The notes under the pieces: model-generated | The model's database searches: none | Told to the model about the DNA's origin: nothing | Seen by the model: the letters and a program-made list of their open reading frames with translations, nothing else | Part shown: piece by piece, positions 55,058-63,985 of the stretch | Layout of the letters: each line of letters starts with the position of its first letter | Position numbering within the stretch: the first letter of the stretch is position 1 | NCBI GenBank assembly: GCA_029262855.1 | Contig: JAJCYP010000050.1 | Span: 1-64,000, forward strand | Source of the DNA: Bacteroidota bacterium | GTDB taxonomy: Bacteria; Bacteroidota; Rhodothermia; Rhodothermales; UBA10348 | Reading direction: 5' to 3' | DNA: 64,000 nucleotides | Translations under genes and position numbers: made by a program

Positions 55058-55091
55058 GCTTCTGTCAATTGACCCACCCGACGCCTGGACG

Positions 55092-55931
55092 ATGATCAAG
55101 AAGATTCTCGTAGCCCTCGACCCTGACTCTGACACTGCAACGGCCACCCGTTACGCTGTCGAGATCGCCACTCGACACAAGGGGACCATCACCGGTCTTG
55201 CCGTGGTCGACATGGGAAGCATTGCATCCAGCACTCGCGGCGCCGGCATGGGCTCCATGTACTACGCGGGCAAGCTGAAGGACCAGCTGACTTCCGAGGC
55301 CCGGAGCAAGGCTCAGGACTTGGTCGCAGAGTTTGAAAGGTACGTTCAGGAGGCCGGAGTGGCGCACACTGAGCACCTCCAGGAAGGTGTGCCCTTCCGG
55401 AGGATCGTTGAGGACATGAAGTACCATGACCTCCTCGTGGTGGGCAAGGAACCCCACTTCTTCTACAGCCATCCGAAAGAAGCCACCGAAACGCTGGCGC
55501 GTGTGGTTAAGAAGACGGTCGGACCGACACTCATCGTCAGCAAGAAATACAGACCCATCAAGAAGGCCATCATGGCCTACGATGGAAGCGGTGCGGCCGC
55601 GTCGGCATTGCGGTCGTTCGCGCAGTCCAAGCCCTTCGGAGCTGATGTGGTCATCCGCCTGATCTCTATCTACGACGGGTCCGCTTCCGAAGCTGAATTG
55701 AAGTTGGGAATGGCCGCTGACTTCGTCCGGGCCCACGGCATGAAGGTCGAAACTCTTGCTCTGGCCGGCGACGACGTGGAAAAGGTGTTGATGGCGCAGA
55801 TAGAAGACTTCGGTGCCGACCTGGTCGTTGCCGGGGCCCACTCGAAGTCACGCATCCGATCCGTTGCCTTCGGGTCTACCACTTCTTTCCTGGTAGAGAA
55901 CTGCCCGGTTTTGCTCTACCTGGATAGCTGA
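55092..55931 (+). CDS. tandem universal stress protein
   Basis: A 279-residue cytoplasmic protein of two Usp domains (about 1-145 and 150-279). Domain 1 starts MIKKILVALDPDSDT and has DLLVVGKEPHFFYS, where the nucleotide-binding glycine motif is lost. Domain 2 starts KKAIMAYDGSGAAASAL and has VVAGAHSKSRIRSVAFGSTTSFL, close to the G-x2-G-x9-G[ST] ATP motif with Ser for one Gly. Thus one domain may bind nucleotide and the other not. The ATG at 55092 was chosen because upstream sequence lies in the candidate origin and is not Usp-like. The last 16 bases overlap comEC. Confidence 0.9.
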   Translation: MIKKILVALDPDSDTATATRYAVEIATRHKGTITGLAVVDMGSIASSTRGAGMGSMYYAGKLKDQLTSEARSKAQDLVAEFERYVQEAGVAHTEHLQEGVPFRRIVEDMKYHDLLVVGKEPHFFYSHPKEATETLARVVKKTVGPTLIVSKKYRPIKKAIMAYDGSGAAASALRSFAQSKPFGADVVIRLISIYDGSASEAELKLGMAADFVRAHGMKVETLALAGDDVEKVLMAQIEDFGADLVVAGAHSKSRIRSVAFGSTTSFLVENCPVLLYLDS

Positions 55932-58183
55932 GCGAAGGGACTGCAGGTGACGGTGCGCCCCGTGCTGCTGCACCGAATGGATCCCGTCTCGGCGGTAGAC
56001 ATGACCGAGTACCCGCTCTCCACCCAGGTATGAATGACCGATTCGTCCGGCAAGCCAAATCGGTTCTCAGCGGCCACTGAGATGATCGCGAAGCCCGTGT
56101 CTTCCGGGTCGGCCAAGCGGGAAACCAGGAAACGGTGACTACTGGTCTTGGAGCCGTGGTGGGCCACCTTTACGACGTTGGCCTTGAGTAGAGAACTCCA
56201 GGTTTCCACCAAGAACTGCTCGGTTCGCCGCTCGGCATCGCCAAAGAGAAGGAAGGTGATGTCTCCGTGCCTGATGAGAAGCACCACGGAGTCGTCGTTG
56301 GGACTTCCAGGCTGGGACGATTGGGGCGGAGCGAGCACCAGAAGGCGGAGTTCAGTATCCAGATCAATCATATCGCCCGCCTTGGGAGTTTCGAGGCTGT
56401 CTCGATTCAGGATGTTGTCTCTCACGAGAGCAGCGAGACCGCCGTCGTGGTCGCGGTGAGGGTGAGTTATCAACGCCATATCTACCTTCCTCTCCTGCAG
56501 GGCAGCCCGGATGGTCCAGTCGGCGCCCGGGGGACCGGTGTCTATCAGGAGGACCTGCCCTCCGGGAGATTCCACCAGGATGGCATCTCCTTGGCCGACG
56601 TCGAGAAACGTCACGTCCAGTGGGCGCCGTGGGGAGACGAAAGCCGGCGCGAGCACGGTAACGAACACGAGTCCCGTCGTAATGGAAAGACGGCCTGCGG
56701 CGGTTCTTGGGAGCCGGCCAATCAGGAGGACGGGCACGAGCAGAACCGCTCGAAATCCATCCACCGGAATGGACGGAGAGTGGGAAAACGCGCCGGCCCA
56801 CCACACCAGCGCCTGCGCCAGGATGTCAGCAGCCGTAGAAGCTGCCGTAGCGATGGCCGTCAAAGGAGCGAGATGGGCGAAGAGCGCCGCATACAGGACC
56901 AAAGCCGTCAGTGGACCCGCAACCAGGTTGGACAGAAGGGACACCGGAACCAGTTGCCCGAACAGACCCGCGGCGATCGGGCTCGTGAACAGAATCGCGC
57001 ACAGCGTTACCACGATGAGTCTGTGCGACCCACGCACATCCGCCAGCAGTCCGTAGACCGCCAGGACGGACATGGCGAAGCCGGCGCTGAGCATACCCTC
57101 CGGCCGAAGAACCAGGAAAGCCAGGGCCGTCAGCCCGAGGGCGTGCATTCCAATCAGCCCCCTGCGACCCAGTCCGCGTCGGCCCAGGATGATAGAGGCC
57201 ATGACAGCCGCCCGAACCGTGGAAGGAGATCCGCCTGCGGCGAAGGCAAAGAGCGAGACGATGACGATGGTGATGCACCCGCGCAGGATGACCGACCCGC
57301 GCGGCCCCAACCCACACCGTGTGCAGATCCCGCCGACCAGTACATAGAGGCCCCAGCCGATTACCCCGACGTGGAATCCGGAGATGGCCAGGAGGTGAGC
57401 CAGTCCTGCGTCCCGAAAGGCATTCTGGGTCTCTCTCGCCATTCGTCGTCGATTCCCCGTCGTCATGGCCGCGATAACCCCGTATCGGTCAAGGCCCTGG
57501 AATAGTCGCGCATGACGCCTTCGAAGCCCGTCTCGGATAGCCGACGGCCTCGCTCCCAGGAATCCCACCAGACTCGGCGATTGGTGCGAACTCAGGGTGC
57601 CACCGACCCGGTTGAGGCGGGCGAGAGCGCCGCGATCAACGAGGCCCGGTCCCCGCGGAGGGCCGCCCGGATCGAGAACCCCTTGGACACTGACCAGGCG
57701 CTGCGGCAAGTGGAGGTAGGGGCGGACGGTCACCCGGGTTACCTGCCAAGGGCCTAAACTGCGGCATCGGCCCTGGAGCACACCTTCCAGGATCTCTCCG
57801 ACGCATAGACCCTCTCCAGCCGGAACGGGGGCGGTGGGCCGGACAGAGCAGAACGCTAAGCCGGCGAAGACCATGCTGGCGAGTAGGGCCCGCTTCAGCG
57901 GAGTTGGTACGTGGAGGACCAGCCGCCCGGGTACCCAAAGGGCCAACACGCAGACCACCCCAAGAACCACCAACGCTCCCCAACCTGCGTCGAGAAACAG
58001 TGGGGACAGCAGGATTCCCGCGACCGTCCCGGCCAGGGCTGCACCGCATCGACTGGGCCCGTTTCGCATACGAAAGGAGGCACGGAGGGCGCCGTCCGCA
58101 ACACGGCCGCCCGGGGCAGTCCCCACCATGGCCAGCCCCACACAATCGCCCAATAAATTCGTCACCGGCAGATTGACCCGCAT
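55916..58183 (-). CDS. comEC: ComEC/Rec2-family DNA uptake channel protein
   Basis: A 755-residue inner-membrane protein that passes single-stranded DNA into the cell during transformation. N-terminal helices and an OB-like loop come first. The competence domain follows (HLLAISGFHVGVIGWGLYVL and GGSPSTVRAAVMASI). The C-terminal metallo-beta-lactamase-like domain has FLDVGQGDAILVESPGG, THPHRDHDGG and KVAHHGSKTSS. Size and order fit ComEC. Divergent from nusB, with 62 bases between. No other competence genes are near. Confidence 0.95.
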   Translation of the reverse strand: MRVNLPVTNLLGDCVGLAMVGTAPGGRVADGALRASFRMRNGPSRCGAALAGTVAGILLSPLFLDAGWGALVVLGVVCVLALWVPGRLVLHVPTPLKRALLASMVFAGLAFCSVRPTAPVPAGEGLCVGEILEGVLQGRCRSLGPWQVTRVTVRPYLHLPQRLVSVQGVLDPGGPPRGPGLVDRGALARLNRVGGTLSSHQSPSLVGFLGARPSAIRDGLRRRHARLFQGLDRYGVIAAMTTGNRRRMARETQNAFRDAGLAHLLAISGFHVGVIGWGLYVLVGGICTRCGLGPRGSVILRGCITIVIVSLFAFAAGGSPSTVRAAVMASIILGRRGLGRRGLIGMHALGLTALAFLVLRPEGMLSAGFAMSVLAVYGLLADVRGSHRLIVVTLCAILFTSPIAAGLFGQLVPVSLLSNLVAGPLTALVLYAALFAHLAPLTAIATAASTAADILAQALVWWAGAFSHSPSIPVDGFRAVLLVPVLLIGRLPRTAAGRLSITTGLVFVTVLAPAFVSPRRPLDVTFLDVGQGDAILVESPGGQVLLIDTGPPGADWTIRAALQERKVDMALITHPHRDHDGGLAALVRDNILNRDSLETPKAGDMIDLDTELRLLVLAPPQSSQPGSPNDDSVVLLIRHGDITFLLFGDAERRTEQFLVETWSSLLKANVVKVAHHGSKTSSHRFLVSRLADPEDTGFAIISVAAENRFGLPDESVIHTWVESGYSVMSTAETGSIRCSSTGRTVTCSPFAQLSR

Positions 58184-58245
58184 TCAATGGCCGGGTATCC
58201 TTCGAAACAACGTGTAGAAACGCACAGCTGTTATTTGAAGCCGGA

Positions 58246-58743
58246 ATGAGCACCAGACGGGAATCCAGAGAGAAGGTCATCCAGGCCCTCTACGCCTTTG
58301 AGTTGGGTGGGGGCGCAGGGGATGACATTATGACGACTCTCGTCAGGCAACCCCTCAAGGATCACGTCCAGTCTCTCCGCTTCGCCGAAAAACTGTTCCT
58401 GCGCACGCTGGACCTCACTGATACGGCTGACGAAATCATCGGGCATCACACGCAAAACTGGGACTTGTCCAGAATCGCGCTGGTCGATCGCCTGATCCTC
58501 CGCATGGCCCTCTGCGAAATGATGACCTTCGAGGACATTCCGCCCAAGGTCTCCATCAACGAAGCCATTGAGGTGGCCAAGAAGTTCAGCACCGCCCGAA
58601 GCGGTCAGTTTGTCAACGGCATTCTGGATGCCTCGCTCGAACGACTCCGCAACGAAGGGAAGCTCAACAAGAGCGGAAGAGGGTTGGTCGGCACGACCGT
58701 GACCGCGACCGAAGGCGAGAAAGACGACGAGAAAGACGCCTGA
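58246..58743 (+). CDS. nusB: transcription antitermination factor NusB
   Basis: RNA-binding factor for rRNA antitermination with NusE/S10. The 165-residue helical protein has the N-terminal REKVIQALYAFEL and the family's C-terminal PPKVSINEAIEVAKKFST and GQFVNGILDASL. A charged tail of about 30 residues follows the domain. The next gene starts two bases after its stop, so they are coupled. Confidence 0.96.
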   Translation: MSTRRESREKVIQALYAFELGGGAGDDIMTTLVRQPLKDHVQSLRFAEKLFLRTLDLTDTADEIIGHHTQNWDLSRIALVDRLILRMALCEMMTFEDIPPKVSINEAIEVAKKFSTARSGQFVNGILDASLERLRNEGKLNKSGRGLVGTTVTATEGEKDDEKDA

Positions 58744-58745
58744 CC

Positions 58746-59411
58746 ATGGGACTCGTCGCCATCGGAGATATCCACGGTTGCAGGCGGTCACTGAAGGCCC
58801 TGCTGAAGAAGCTCGATCCCAAAGCCAAAGACCACCTGGTGTTCATCGGCGATTACGTGGATCGAGGACCGGACTCCCGCGGTGTCATCGAGGATCTGAT
58901 TGAGCTGAGCAAGGACGTGGAATGCACGTTTCTACGCGGGAATCACGAGGCGCTGCTACTCGGGTACGTGGACCGAGGAGACTTCGAGACCTTTCTCCAC
59001 AACGGGGGCCACCAGACCCTCAGCAGCTACGGAATGGATGTCGGGAATCTCTTTTTCCCCGATACCCACATGCAGTTCATCAGGGAGACCAAATTGTACC
59101 TCGAGACCAGGGACGCCGTCTTCGTCCACGCCGGCCTCCGCCCGGGGATTACCGTCGCCGAGAATCTGGCTCGGGGCGACGAGATGATCTACCTGTGGGA
59201 GCGCAGCCACATACGCTGCTCCAACGAAGAGTTGGCCTGGGAGAAGACCGTTGTCTGTGGCCACACGCCCGTGGTACGGCCCATCAACCTGCCCAAGCTC
59301 ATCAACATCGACACTGGCTGCGTCTTCGGGCCCCGGCGACCGGAATTCGGCCGACTCACGGCCGTCCGTTTTCCCGAGCGCCACTTCGTCAGCGTCGACT
59401 ATTCCGAATAA
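58746..59411 (+). CDS. PPP-family serine/threonine phosphatase-like metallophosphoesterase
   Basis: A 221-residue enzyme with all three PPP signatures: GDIHG (7-11), GDYVDRG (36-42) and GNHE (about 66-69), plus the later metal-binding His in FVHAGLRP and VVCGHTPV. It resembles bacterial PrpA/ApaH-like phosphatases. Substrates could be phosphoproteins or dinucleotides. It is coupled to nusB. The 3' end converges with a small outer-membrane protein gene four bases away. Confidence 0.92.
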   Translation: MGLVAIGDIHGCRRSLKALLKKLDPKAKDHLVFIGDYVDRGPDSRGVIEDLIELSKDVECTFLRGNHEALLLGYVDRGDFETFLHNGGHQTLSSYGMDVGNLFFPDTHMQFIRETKLYLETRDAVFVHAGLRPGITVAENLARGDEMIYLWERSHIRCSNEELAWEKTVVCGHTPVVRPINLPKLINIDTGCVFGPRRPEFGRLTAVRFPERHFVSVDYSE

Positions 59412-59415
59412 GGGC

Positions 59416-59961
59416 TCAGAACGGAAGCCAGACCGCGGCCCTCAGGGCGGGGCGGTGAATGCCGAGTTCCAGAGAGAACAGGGCTCGGGACTGCAGCGCG
59501 ATGCGGACAAACGGATCACCCACCAGCGTAAAGCGCTTGTTCTTTTCGATGGCCGTTTCCTCGAAACGAAAGAGAATCGCCGGCCCAAGTCGAAATCCAA
59601 TGTCCAGGTCCAGCGAGCCCCTCGGATTACCAATAACCGTTTGGCGTGCGCCAAGGAGCCTGATTGCCCCGCCCACTGTGCCGACGGCACGAACACTTCC
59701 TTCCCGAGAGGACCTGTAGCCCACGGAGAGAGAGGCTTCCCGAGTCACAAACCGGCCGACTCCAACGGAGGAGACGGTGATACCTGCTCCCGGTAGCGCT
59801 GCCGGACCTACCAGCAGGTACGCGCCGGGCAAAGCCTGGCCGCGCACGGGCGCCGCGAGCAGCACCCCCACACAAAGTCCGAGAAACAAACCTCGGAGCC
59901 CGGGATATTGGGGCCGCCCTCGAAAACTGCCCGCCCTGCGGACTTCGGACCAAGAGCTCAT
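59416..59961 (-). CDS. predicted exported beta-barrel-like protein
   Basis: A 181-residue product with a signal sequence (core [16 protein letters not shown], cleavage near VRGQA) followed by alternating short strands ending in a terminal aromatic/Phe (AAVWLPF), as in small outer-membrane barrels. Family not recognised. The ATG at 59961 overlaps the ychF start codon on the other strand. It leaves a long basic leader before the signal core, so a start further in, such as a TTG, cannot be excluded. Confidence 0.65.
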   Translation of the reverse strand: MSSWSEVRRAGSFRGRPQYPGLRGLFLGLCVGVLLAAPVRGQALPGAYLLVGPAALPGAGITVSSVGVGRFVTREASLSVGYRSSREGSVRAVGTVGGAIRLLGARQTVIGNPRGSLDLDIGFRLGPAILFRFEETAIEKNKRFTLVGDPFVRIALQSRALFSLELGIHRPALRAAVWLPF

Positions 59962-61054
59962 GCCGCTTCGCTGTGGAATTGTCGGACTCCCCAACGTGGG
60001 CAAGTCAACGTTGTTCAACGCCCTGTCTGGTGCGGGTGCAGAGAACGCAAACTACCCCTTTTGCACCATCGATCCGAATGTGGGGATTGTCCCGGTGCCT
60101 GATGTGCGGTTGGAAACCATCGCCGAAATGGCCAAATCGGCCAAGGTGATTCCGACCGTCATCGAGTTCGTGGACATCGCCGGCCTCGTAGCCGGAGCGT
60201 CCAAGGGCGAGGGTCTGGGCAACCAGTTCCTGGGCCACATTCGGGAGGTGGATGCCATCGTCCATGTGGTCCGATGCTTTACGGATGAGAACGTGGTTCA
60301 TGTCTCCGGCAAGGTAGATCCCGCCTCGGACATCGAGATCATCGAGACCGAACTCCTGCTGAAGGACCTGGATTCGATCGAGAAGCGAATCGAGCGCACC
60401 AAGAAGGCGGCCCGTGGCGGCGACAAGAGGCTTAAAGAGGAAGCAGAGTTCTACGAGCGAATCCGCGACTATGTGGCAGACGGAAAGCCGGTTCGCGGGT
60501 TCAAGGTCAAGGATGGCGAAGAGGATTGGCTGGAATCGCTGTTTCTGCTGTCCGACAAGCCGGTGCTTTACGCCGCCAACGTGGGCGAGGCGGACCTGCC
60601 CGACGGCAATGACTACGTGCGAGAGGTAGAACGCATCGCCGCCGAGGAGGGCGCCCGCGTTGTGATTGTGTCGGCCGAATTGGAGGCGCAGGTCGCAGAG
60701 CTCGAGGACCATGAGCGCGCAGAGTTTCTCGAGGACCTTGGCCTGAAGGGGTCTGGCCTGGAGCGCCTGATCCAGAACACGTACACACTCTTGAAGCTGG
60801 AGACCTTCTTCACGGTGGGCCCCAAGGAGGCACGTGCCTGGACCATCGAGCACGGCACCAAAGCGCCCGCCGCGGCCGGGACCATCCACAGCGACTTCGA
60901 GCGTGGATTCATTCGCGCCGAGACCATCAAGTACGCCGATTTCCTGACCCACGGCGGGGAAACGGGAGCCCGCGGCGCCGGGGCGATGCGGTCCGAGGGC
61001 AAGGAGTACACAGTCAAGGACGGCGACATCATGCTCTTCCGCTTCAACGTTTAG
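59960..61054 (+). CDS. ychF: ribosome-binding ATPase/GTPase YchF
   Basis: Obg-family P-loop NTPase (OLA1 homologue) that binds ribosomes and prefers ATP. The 364-residue product has GLPNVGKS (9-16), [39 protein letters not shown], and the C-terminal TGS domain ending [13 protein letters not shown]. The ATG at 59960 is fixed by the family N-terminus MPLRCGIVG. Its ribosome site, if any, lies inside the divergent gene. Confidence 0.97.
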   Translation: MPLRCGIVGLPNVGKSTLFNALSGAGAENANYPFCTIDPNVGIVPVPDVRLETIAEMAKSAKVIPTVIEFVDIAGLVAGASKGEGLGNQFLGHIREVDAIVHVVRCFTDENVVHVSGKVDPASDIEIIETELLLKDLDSIEKRIERTKKAARGGDKRLKEEAEFYERIRDYVADGKPVRGFKVKDGEEDWLESLFLLSDKPVLYAANVGEADLPDGNDYVREVERIAAEEGARVVIVSAELEAQVAELEDHERAEFLEDLGLKGSGLERLIQNTYTLLKLETFFTVGPKEARAWTIEHGTKAPAAAGTIHSDFERGFIRAETIKYADFLTHGGETGARGAGAMRSEGKEYTVKDGDIMLFRFNV

Positions 61055-61088
61055 CTTTAGCGGTTGCCTGACCGCCCGGCGGCGCCCG

Positions 61089-61796
61089 CTACCAGAGACG
61101 CCCGAAGTAGACGATGATCTGGGGGGTTCCGAAGAACTTCTGGGGCTCCTTGACACCGGACTCGAGGAGTTCGACACCCTCGGAGAACCGGGTGAACGAG
61201 TAGCCCAGCCGAACGCCCTGCGTCATGCCCCGGCCCTTTCCGAAGTGGGCCCCGATGGAGATCATCCCGCCGATACCAGGCTTCAGGCTCCCCTTTGGAA
61301 TAGAGGAAATCGCATCGTAGGTCCGCTCCTCCGAATCCAGGATTCCGTTTTCGTTGTCATCGTCGAAGTAGGGGTACTCCCACCCGAACGTGGGCCCGCC
61401 GGATATGGCGACGAAGGGCCTGAAATCGTCCTCGATGCTGCCGGCGAACAGGCGACGCTCGAGTCCAACGTGGAGCGGCACCATCAACAGGTAGTTGGCC
61501 TTGTTGAGGACGTCGCGTCGACCGAAGCGGTCAAACAGCGCTACTTCCCGCGCGTCCTTTCCTGCACCGAGGCTGATTTCGCCGAGCAGGGAGAACGGGC
61601 CGACGGCCTTACGGACGTGTCCACCGAGACCGAAGCCACTGTTCGTGAGGATGATCTGGCCGCCGATGCTCTGGGCAAATCGAGGCTGCTGGGCGTCCTC
61701 CTCCATCACCGTTTGGGCGCGCGCCCGCCCGATGGTGAGGCACGCCAGCAGCACCATCATCCATACCGCTCTATGTTGCGATGTAATCCAGCGCAT
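61089..61796 (-). CDS. outer-membrane beta-barrel protein with EF-hand-like loop
   Basis: A 235-residue exported protein: signal peptide (hydrophobic 11-22, cleavage near RARAQ), then amphipathic strands and a C-terminal aromatic residue (YFGRLW), as in OmpA/OprF-like eight-stranded barrels. Residues 146-157 (DDNENGILDSEE) follow the 12-residue EF-hand calcium loop D-x-N-x-N-G-x-L-D-x-x-E, probably in an exposed loop. Function unknown. Divergent from the lipoprotein gene, with 65 bases between. Confidence 0.8.
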   Translation of the reverse strand: MRWITSQHRAVWMMVLLACLTIGRARAQTVMEEDAQQPRFAQSIGGQIILTNSGFGLGGHVRKAVGPFSLLGEISLGAGKDAREVALFDRFGRRDVLNKANYLLMVPLHVGLERRLFAGSIEDDFRPFVAISGGPTFGWEYPYFDDDNENGILDSEERTYDAISSIPKGSLKPGIGGMISIGAHFGKGRGMTQGVRLGYSFTRFSEGVELLESGVKEPQKFFGTPQIIVYFGRLW

Positions 61797-61861
61797 ATCT
61801 GTCGAAACCGGCGCTCATGGCCTTTGTTCTTGTCCCTCAATAGTCAATACGGAGTGAAGCG

Positions 61862-62641
61862 GTGAAATCGCATTATCTGGTCCTGTCCTTTCTGCTTTTA
61901 GCGGCCTGCCAGCCGGCCGCGCCGCCGGTGGAGCCCGAGGCCATGGAGTCCATGCTTCCGCCGCTGACCACGCGTGCAGATTCGCTTGCGTTCAAGGTTC
62001 TGGAGATGTCGGGCGGTGAGAAGGCGCTCCGCAGCGTGCCCTACCTTCGCTTCGATTTCGGCACCCGCGAGCCCGCGTCCCGGAGCCACCTCTGGGATCG
62101 AATGACCGGTGACTACCGGGTGGAGTACCTGAGGGACGACACCACCTATGTCGTGCTCTTCAATACCCAGACACGCGAGGGCTCCGCCTACAAGAACGGA
62201 GCACCGGCCGCGAATTCAGCGGAACTGGTGGAGCGTGCCTACGGCGCATTCATCAACGACACATACTGGCTCATGATGCCGGCCAAGATGCTGGACCCCG
62301 GCGTGTCCCGCGCCATGGTGCCGGATTCGAGCGATGCCACACACGAGGTGATTCGGCTTTCGTTCGACAACGTGGGGCTGACTCCCGGGGACAACTACTA
62401 CGTCTGGGTCAACCGCGAAACAGGTTGGGCCGACCGCTGGCACTACGTGCTCCAGTCGGGCGGAGAGCAGCGCTGCGAGTGGACCGACTACACCGAACTC
62501 GAGGGTCCGGCGGGCCCGATCTGGCTGTCCAAGACCAAGGTCTGTTCGCGCTTCACGATGCGCACTGACGCACTCGAGACGCCTCTTGAGGTGCCCGAGG
62601 GGACCTTTGTCAATCCTGCTCCGATGATGCAGGGGACCTGA
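61862..62641 (+). CDS. predicted lipoprotein, unknown function
   Basis: A 259-residue lipoprotein: signal and lipobox LAAC with Cys16. The mature part (MSGGEKALRSVPYLRFDF, then DRMTGDYRVEYL and WVNRETGWADRWHYVL) reads like the half-barrel of LolA/LolB-type or outer-membrane lipoprotein-sorting-like proteins, though I could not assign a family. GTG start at 61862. It ends four bases before the LolC/E permease gene and is likely translationally coupled to it, which fits a link with lipoprotein handling. Confidence 0.75.
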   Translation: MKSHYLVLSFLLLAACQPAAPPVEPEAMESMLPPLTTRADSLAFKVLEMSGGEKALRSVPYLRFDFGTREPASRSHLWDRMTGDYRVEYLRDDTTYVVLFNTQTREGSAYKNGAPAANSAELVERAYGAFINDTYWLMMPAKMLDPGVSRAMVPDSSDATHEVIRLSFDNVGLTPGDNYYVWVNRETGWADRWHYVLQSGGEQRCEWTDYTELEGPAGPIWLSKTKVCSRFTMRTDALETPLEVPEGTFVNPAPMMQGT

Positions 62642-62645
62642 GCGC

Positions 62646-63911
62646 GTGGACTTTAGGCTCCTCATCGCGCGGAGGTACCTGACGGGTCGCCGTTCCTTCT
62701 CGCTGATTACCAAGATCACCGGCATTTCCGTGGCCGGTGTGGCAATCGGCGTGGCGGCGCTCATCGTGGTCCTGTCGGTGATGAACGGCTTCTTTACGTT
62801 CGTCCGGGACATGCTGGTCTCGCTGGATCCCCACGTTCGGGTGGTGAGCGCCACGCCCGAGGGGATGGAGGCCCGCGACAGCCTGCTGGTGGATATCGAG
62901 GGGGTCCCCGGCGTGGTCAGCGCGTCTGCGTTTGTGGAGGGCAAGGCGCTCCTGGCCTACGAACGGGACGAGGGCTTCAATAAAGTGGTGGTGGTTCGAG
63001 GCGTCGATTCGGAGCGCGATCAGACCCTGGGCTCGGCCGTGGCGGCCACGGGCTTCGGGACCAACAACCTCTCCCGCGTGAACGGACGCCCGGGCGTAGT
63101 ACTGGGTCGTCGCCTTGGAGAGCGGCTGGTGCTCACGCCTGCCGGCGGGACTCGGGAGGCGAGTCGGGTCTCCTTGCTCTCGGCGCCCGCCCTGGAGCGA
63201 AGTCTGACCCGGGTCTTGGGGCCGCCGCGAGTGGCGGCGTTCGAGGTTCGCGGGCTGTACGAGTTGGAGGCTGTCTATGACGAGAGCTTCGTCTTCGTGG
63301 ATCTGGCCGAGGGGCAACGGATGTTCAGGATGGGCCGGAAGGTCCACGGCATCGATGTCCGGCTGGACGACATCGAGCGAGCCGGCGAGGTGCAGGCGAC
63401 GCTGAGAGAGCGGCTGGACCCGGGACAGTTCACCGTGCTGACGTGGTACGACCTGCAGGAGTCCCTCTATGCCGTGATGCGGCTGGAGAAATGGGGGGCG
63501 ATGGCCGTTCTGGCTTTGATTATCGTGGTTGCGGCCTTCAACATTGTCGGGTCTTTGACCATGATCGTGGTGGAGAAGCGCCGAGATATCGGGGTATTGC
63601 GTGCGATGGGGGTGTCGGCCGCCGACATCAGGAAGATCTTTTTGGCGGACGGACTGCTGATTGGTCTGGCCGGCGGAGGGATTGGGCTGGCGCTGGGATT
63701 GGGCCTGTCCTTGATGCAGCAGCGGTTTCAGATTGTGTCCATGATGGGATCGGACTCGTTCCTCATTGATGCCTATCCCGTGTCCGTTCAGGCACCTGAT
63801 GTGGCGGCCATTGCGCTGATCGCTATTGCGCTATGCGTGCTGGCGTCCATCTATCCGGCGACTCGGGCTTCGTCTATTGAGCCCGCAAGAGCGGTGGCCA
63901 TGGAAGGATGA
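62646..63911 (+). CDS. lolC: LolC/LolE-family lipoprotein-releasing permease
   Basis: A 421-residue inner-membrane protein of the LolC/E (FtsX-type MacB_PCD) family. It extracts lipoproteins from the inner membrane with the ATPase LolD. Helix 1 follows IARRYLTGRRSFSLITKITGISVAGVAIGVAAL, residues about 45-270 form the periplasmic domain, and three C-terminal helices contain ALIIVVAAFNIVGSLTMIV and KRRDIGVLRAMG. The start is GTG at 62646. No lolD is seen before the window ends. LolC versus LolE cannot be decided in a phylum with a single permease gene. Confidence 0.92.
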   Translation: MDFRLLIARRYLTGRRSFSLITKITGISVAGVAIGVAALIVVLSVMNGFFTFVRDMLVSLDPHVRVVSATPEGMEARDSLLVDIEGVPGVVSASAFVEGKALLAYERDEGFNKVVVVRGVDSERDQTLGSAVAATGFGTNNLSRVNGRPGVVLGRRLGERLVLTPAGGTREASRVSLLSAPALERSLTRVLGPPRVAAFEVRGLYELEAVYDESFVFVDLAEGQRMFRMGRKVHGIDVRLDDIERAGEVQATLRERLDPGQFTVLTWYDLQESLYAVMRLEKWGAMAVLALIIVVAAFNIVGSLTMIVVEKRRDIGVLRAMGVSAADIRKIFLADGLLIGLAGGGIGLALGLGLSLMQQRFQIVSMMGSDSFLIDAYPVSVQAPDVAAIALIAIALCVLASIYPATRASSIEPARAVAMEG

Positions 63912-63966
63912 GCGCCGCTGCGGCCAGTCTTCGGGCGGCCGGCCGGTGGTGACCTTCACGAATTCT

Positions 63967-63985
63967 ACCGCGGCTTCGCGGTTTT
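63967..63985 (+). terminator. likely terminator after the LolC/E gene
   Basis: ACCGCG (63967-63972), loop GCTT, CGCGGT (63977-63982) followed by TTTA. Short but perfect 6-base-pair stem with a T tail. Confidence 0.55.

Larger units (their letters stand above)
54649..55091. other. oriC: candidate chromosomal replication origin (oriC)
   Basis: The only gap above 300 bases in the window, and the only strongly AT-rich tract. DnaA-box-like 9-mers with one mismatch to TTWTNCACA: TTTTCCACG (54691-54699, minus), TTCTCCACA (54910-54918, minus) and TTATCCACC (54933-54941, plus). Two-mismatch copies lie at 54707, 54751, 54925 and 54998. The box at 54933 is followed after a few C/T bases by a CTA-repeat run like a DnaA-trio, then by a T/A-rich tract to about 54990. 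This is the order of the basal unwinding unit known from Bacillus subtilis. The perfect parS at 21.6 kb supports proximity to an origin. dnaA is not adjacent. Confidence 0.65.
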
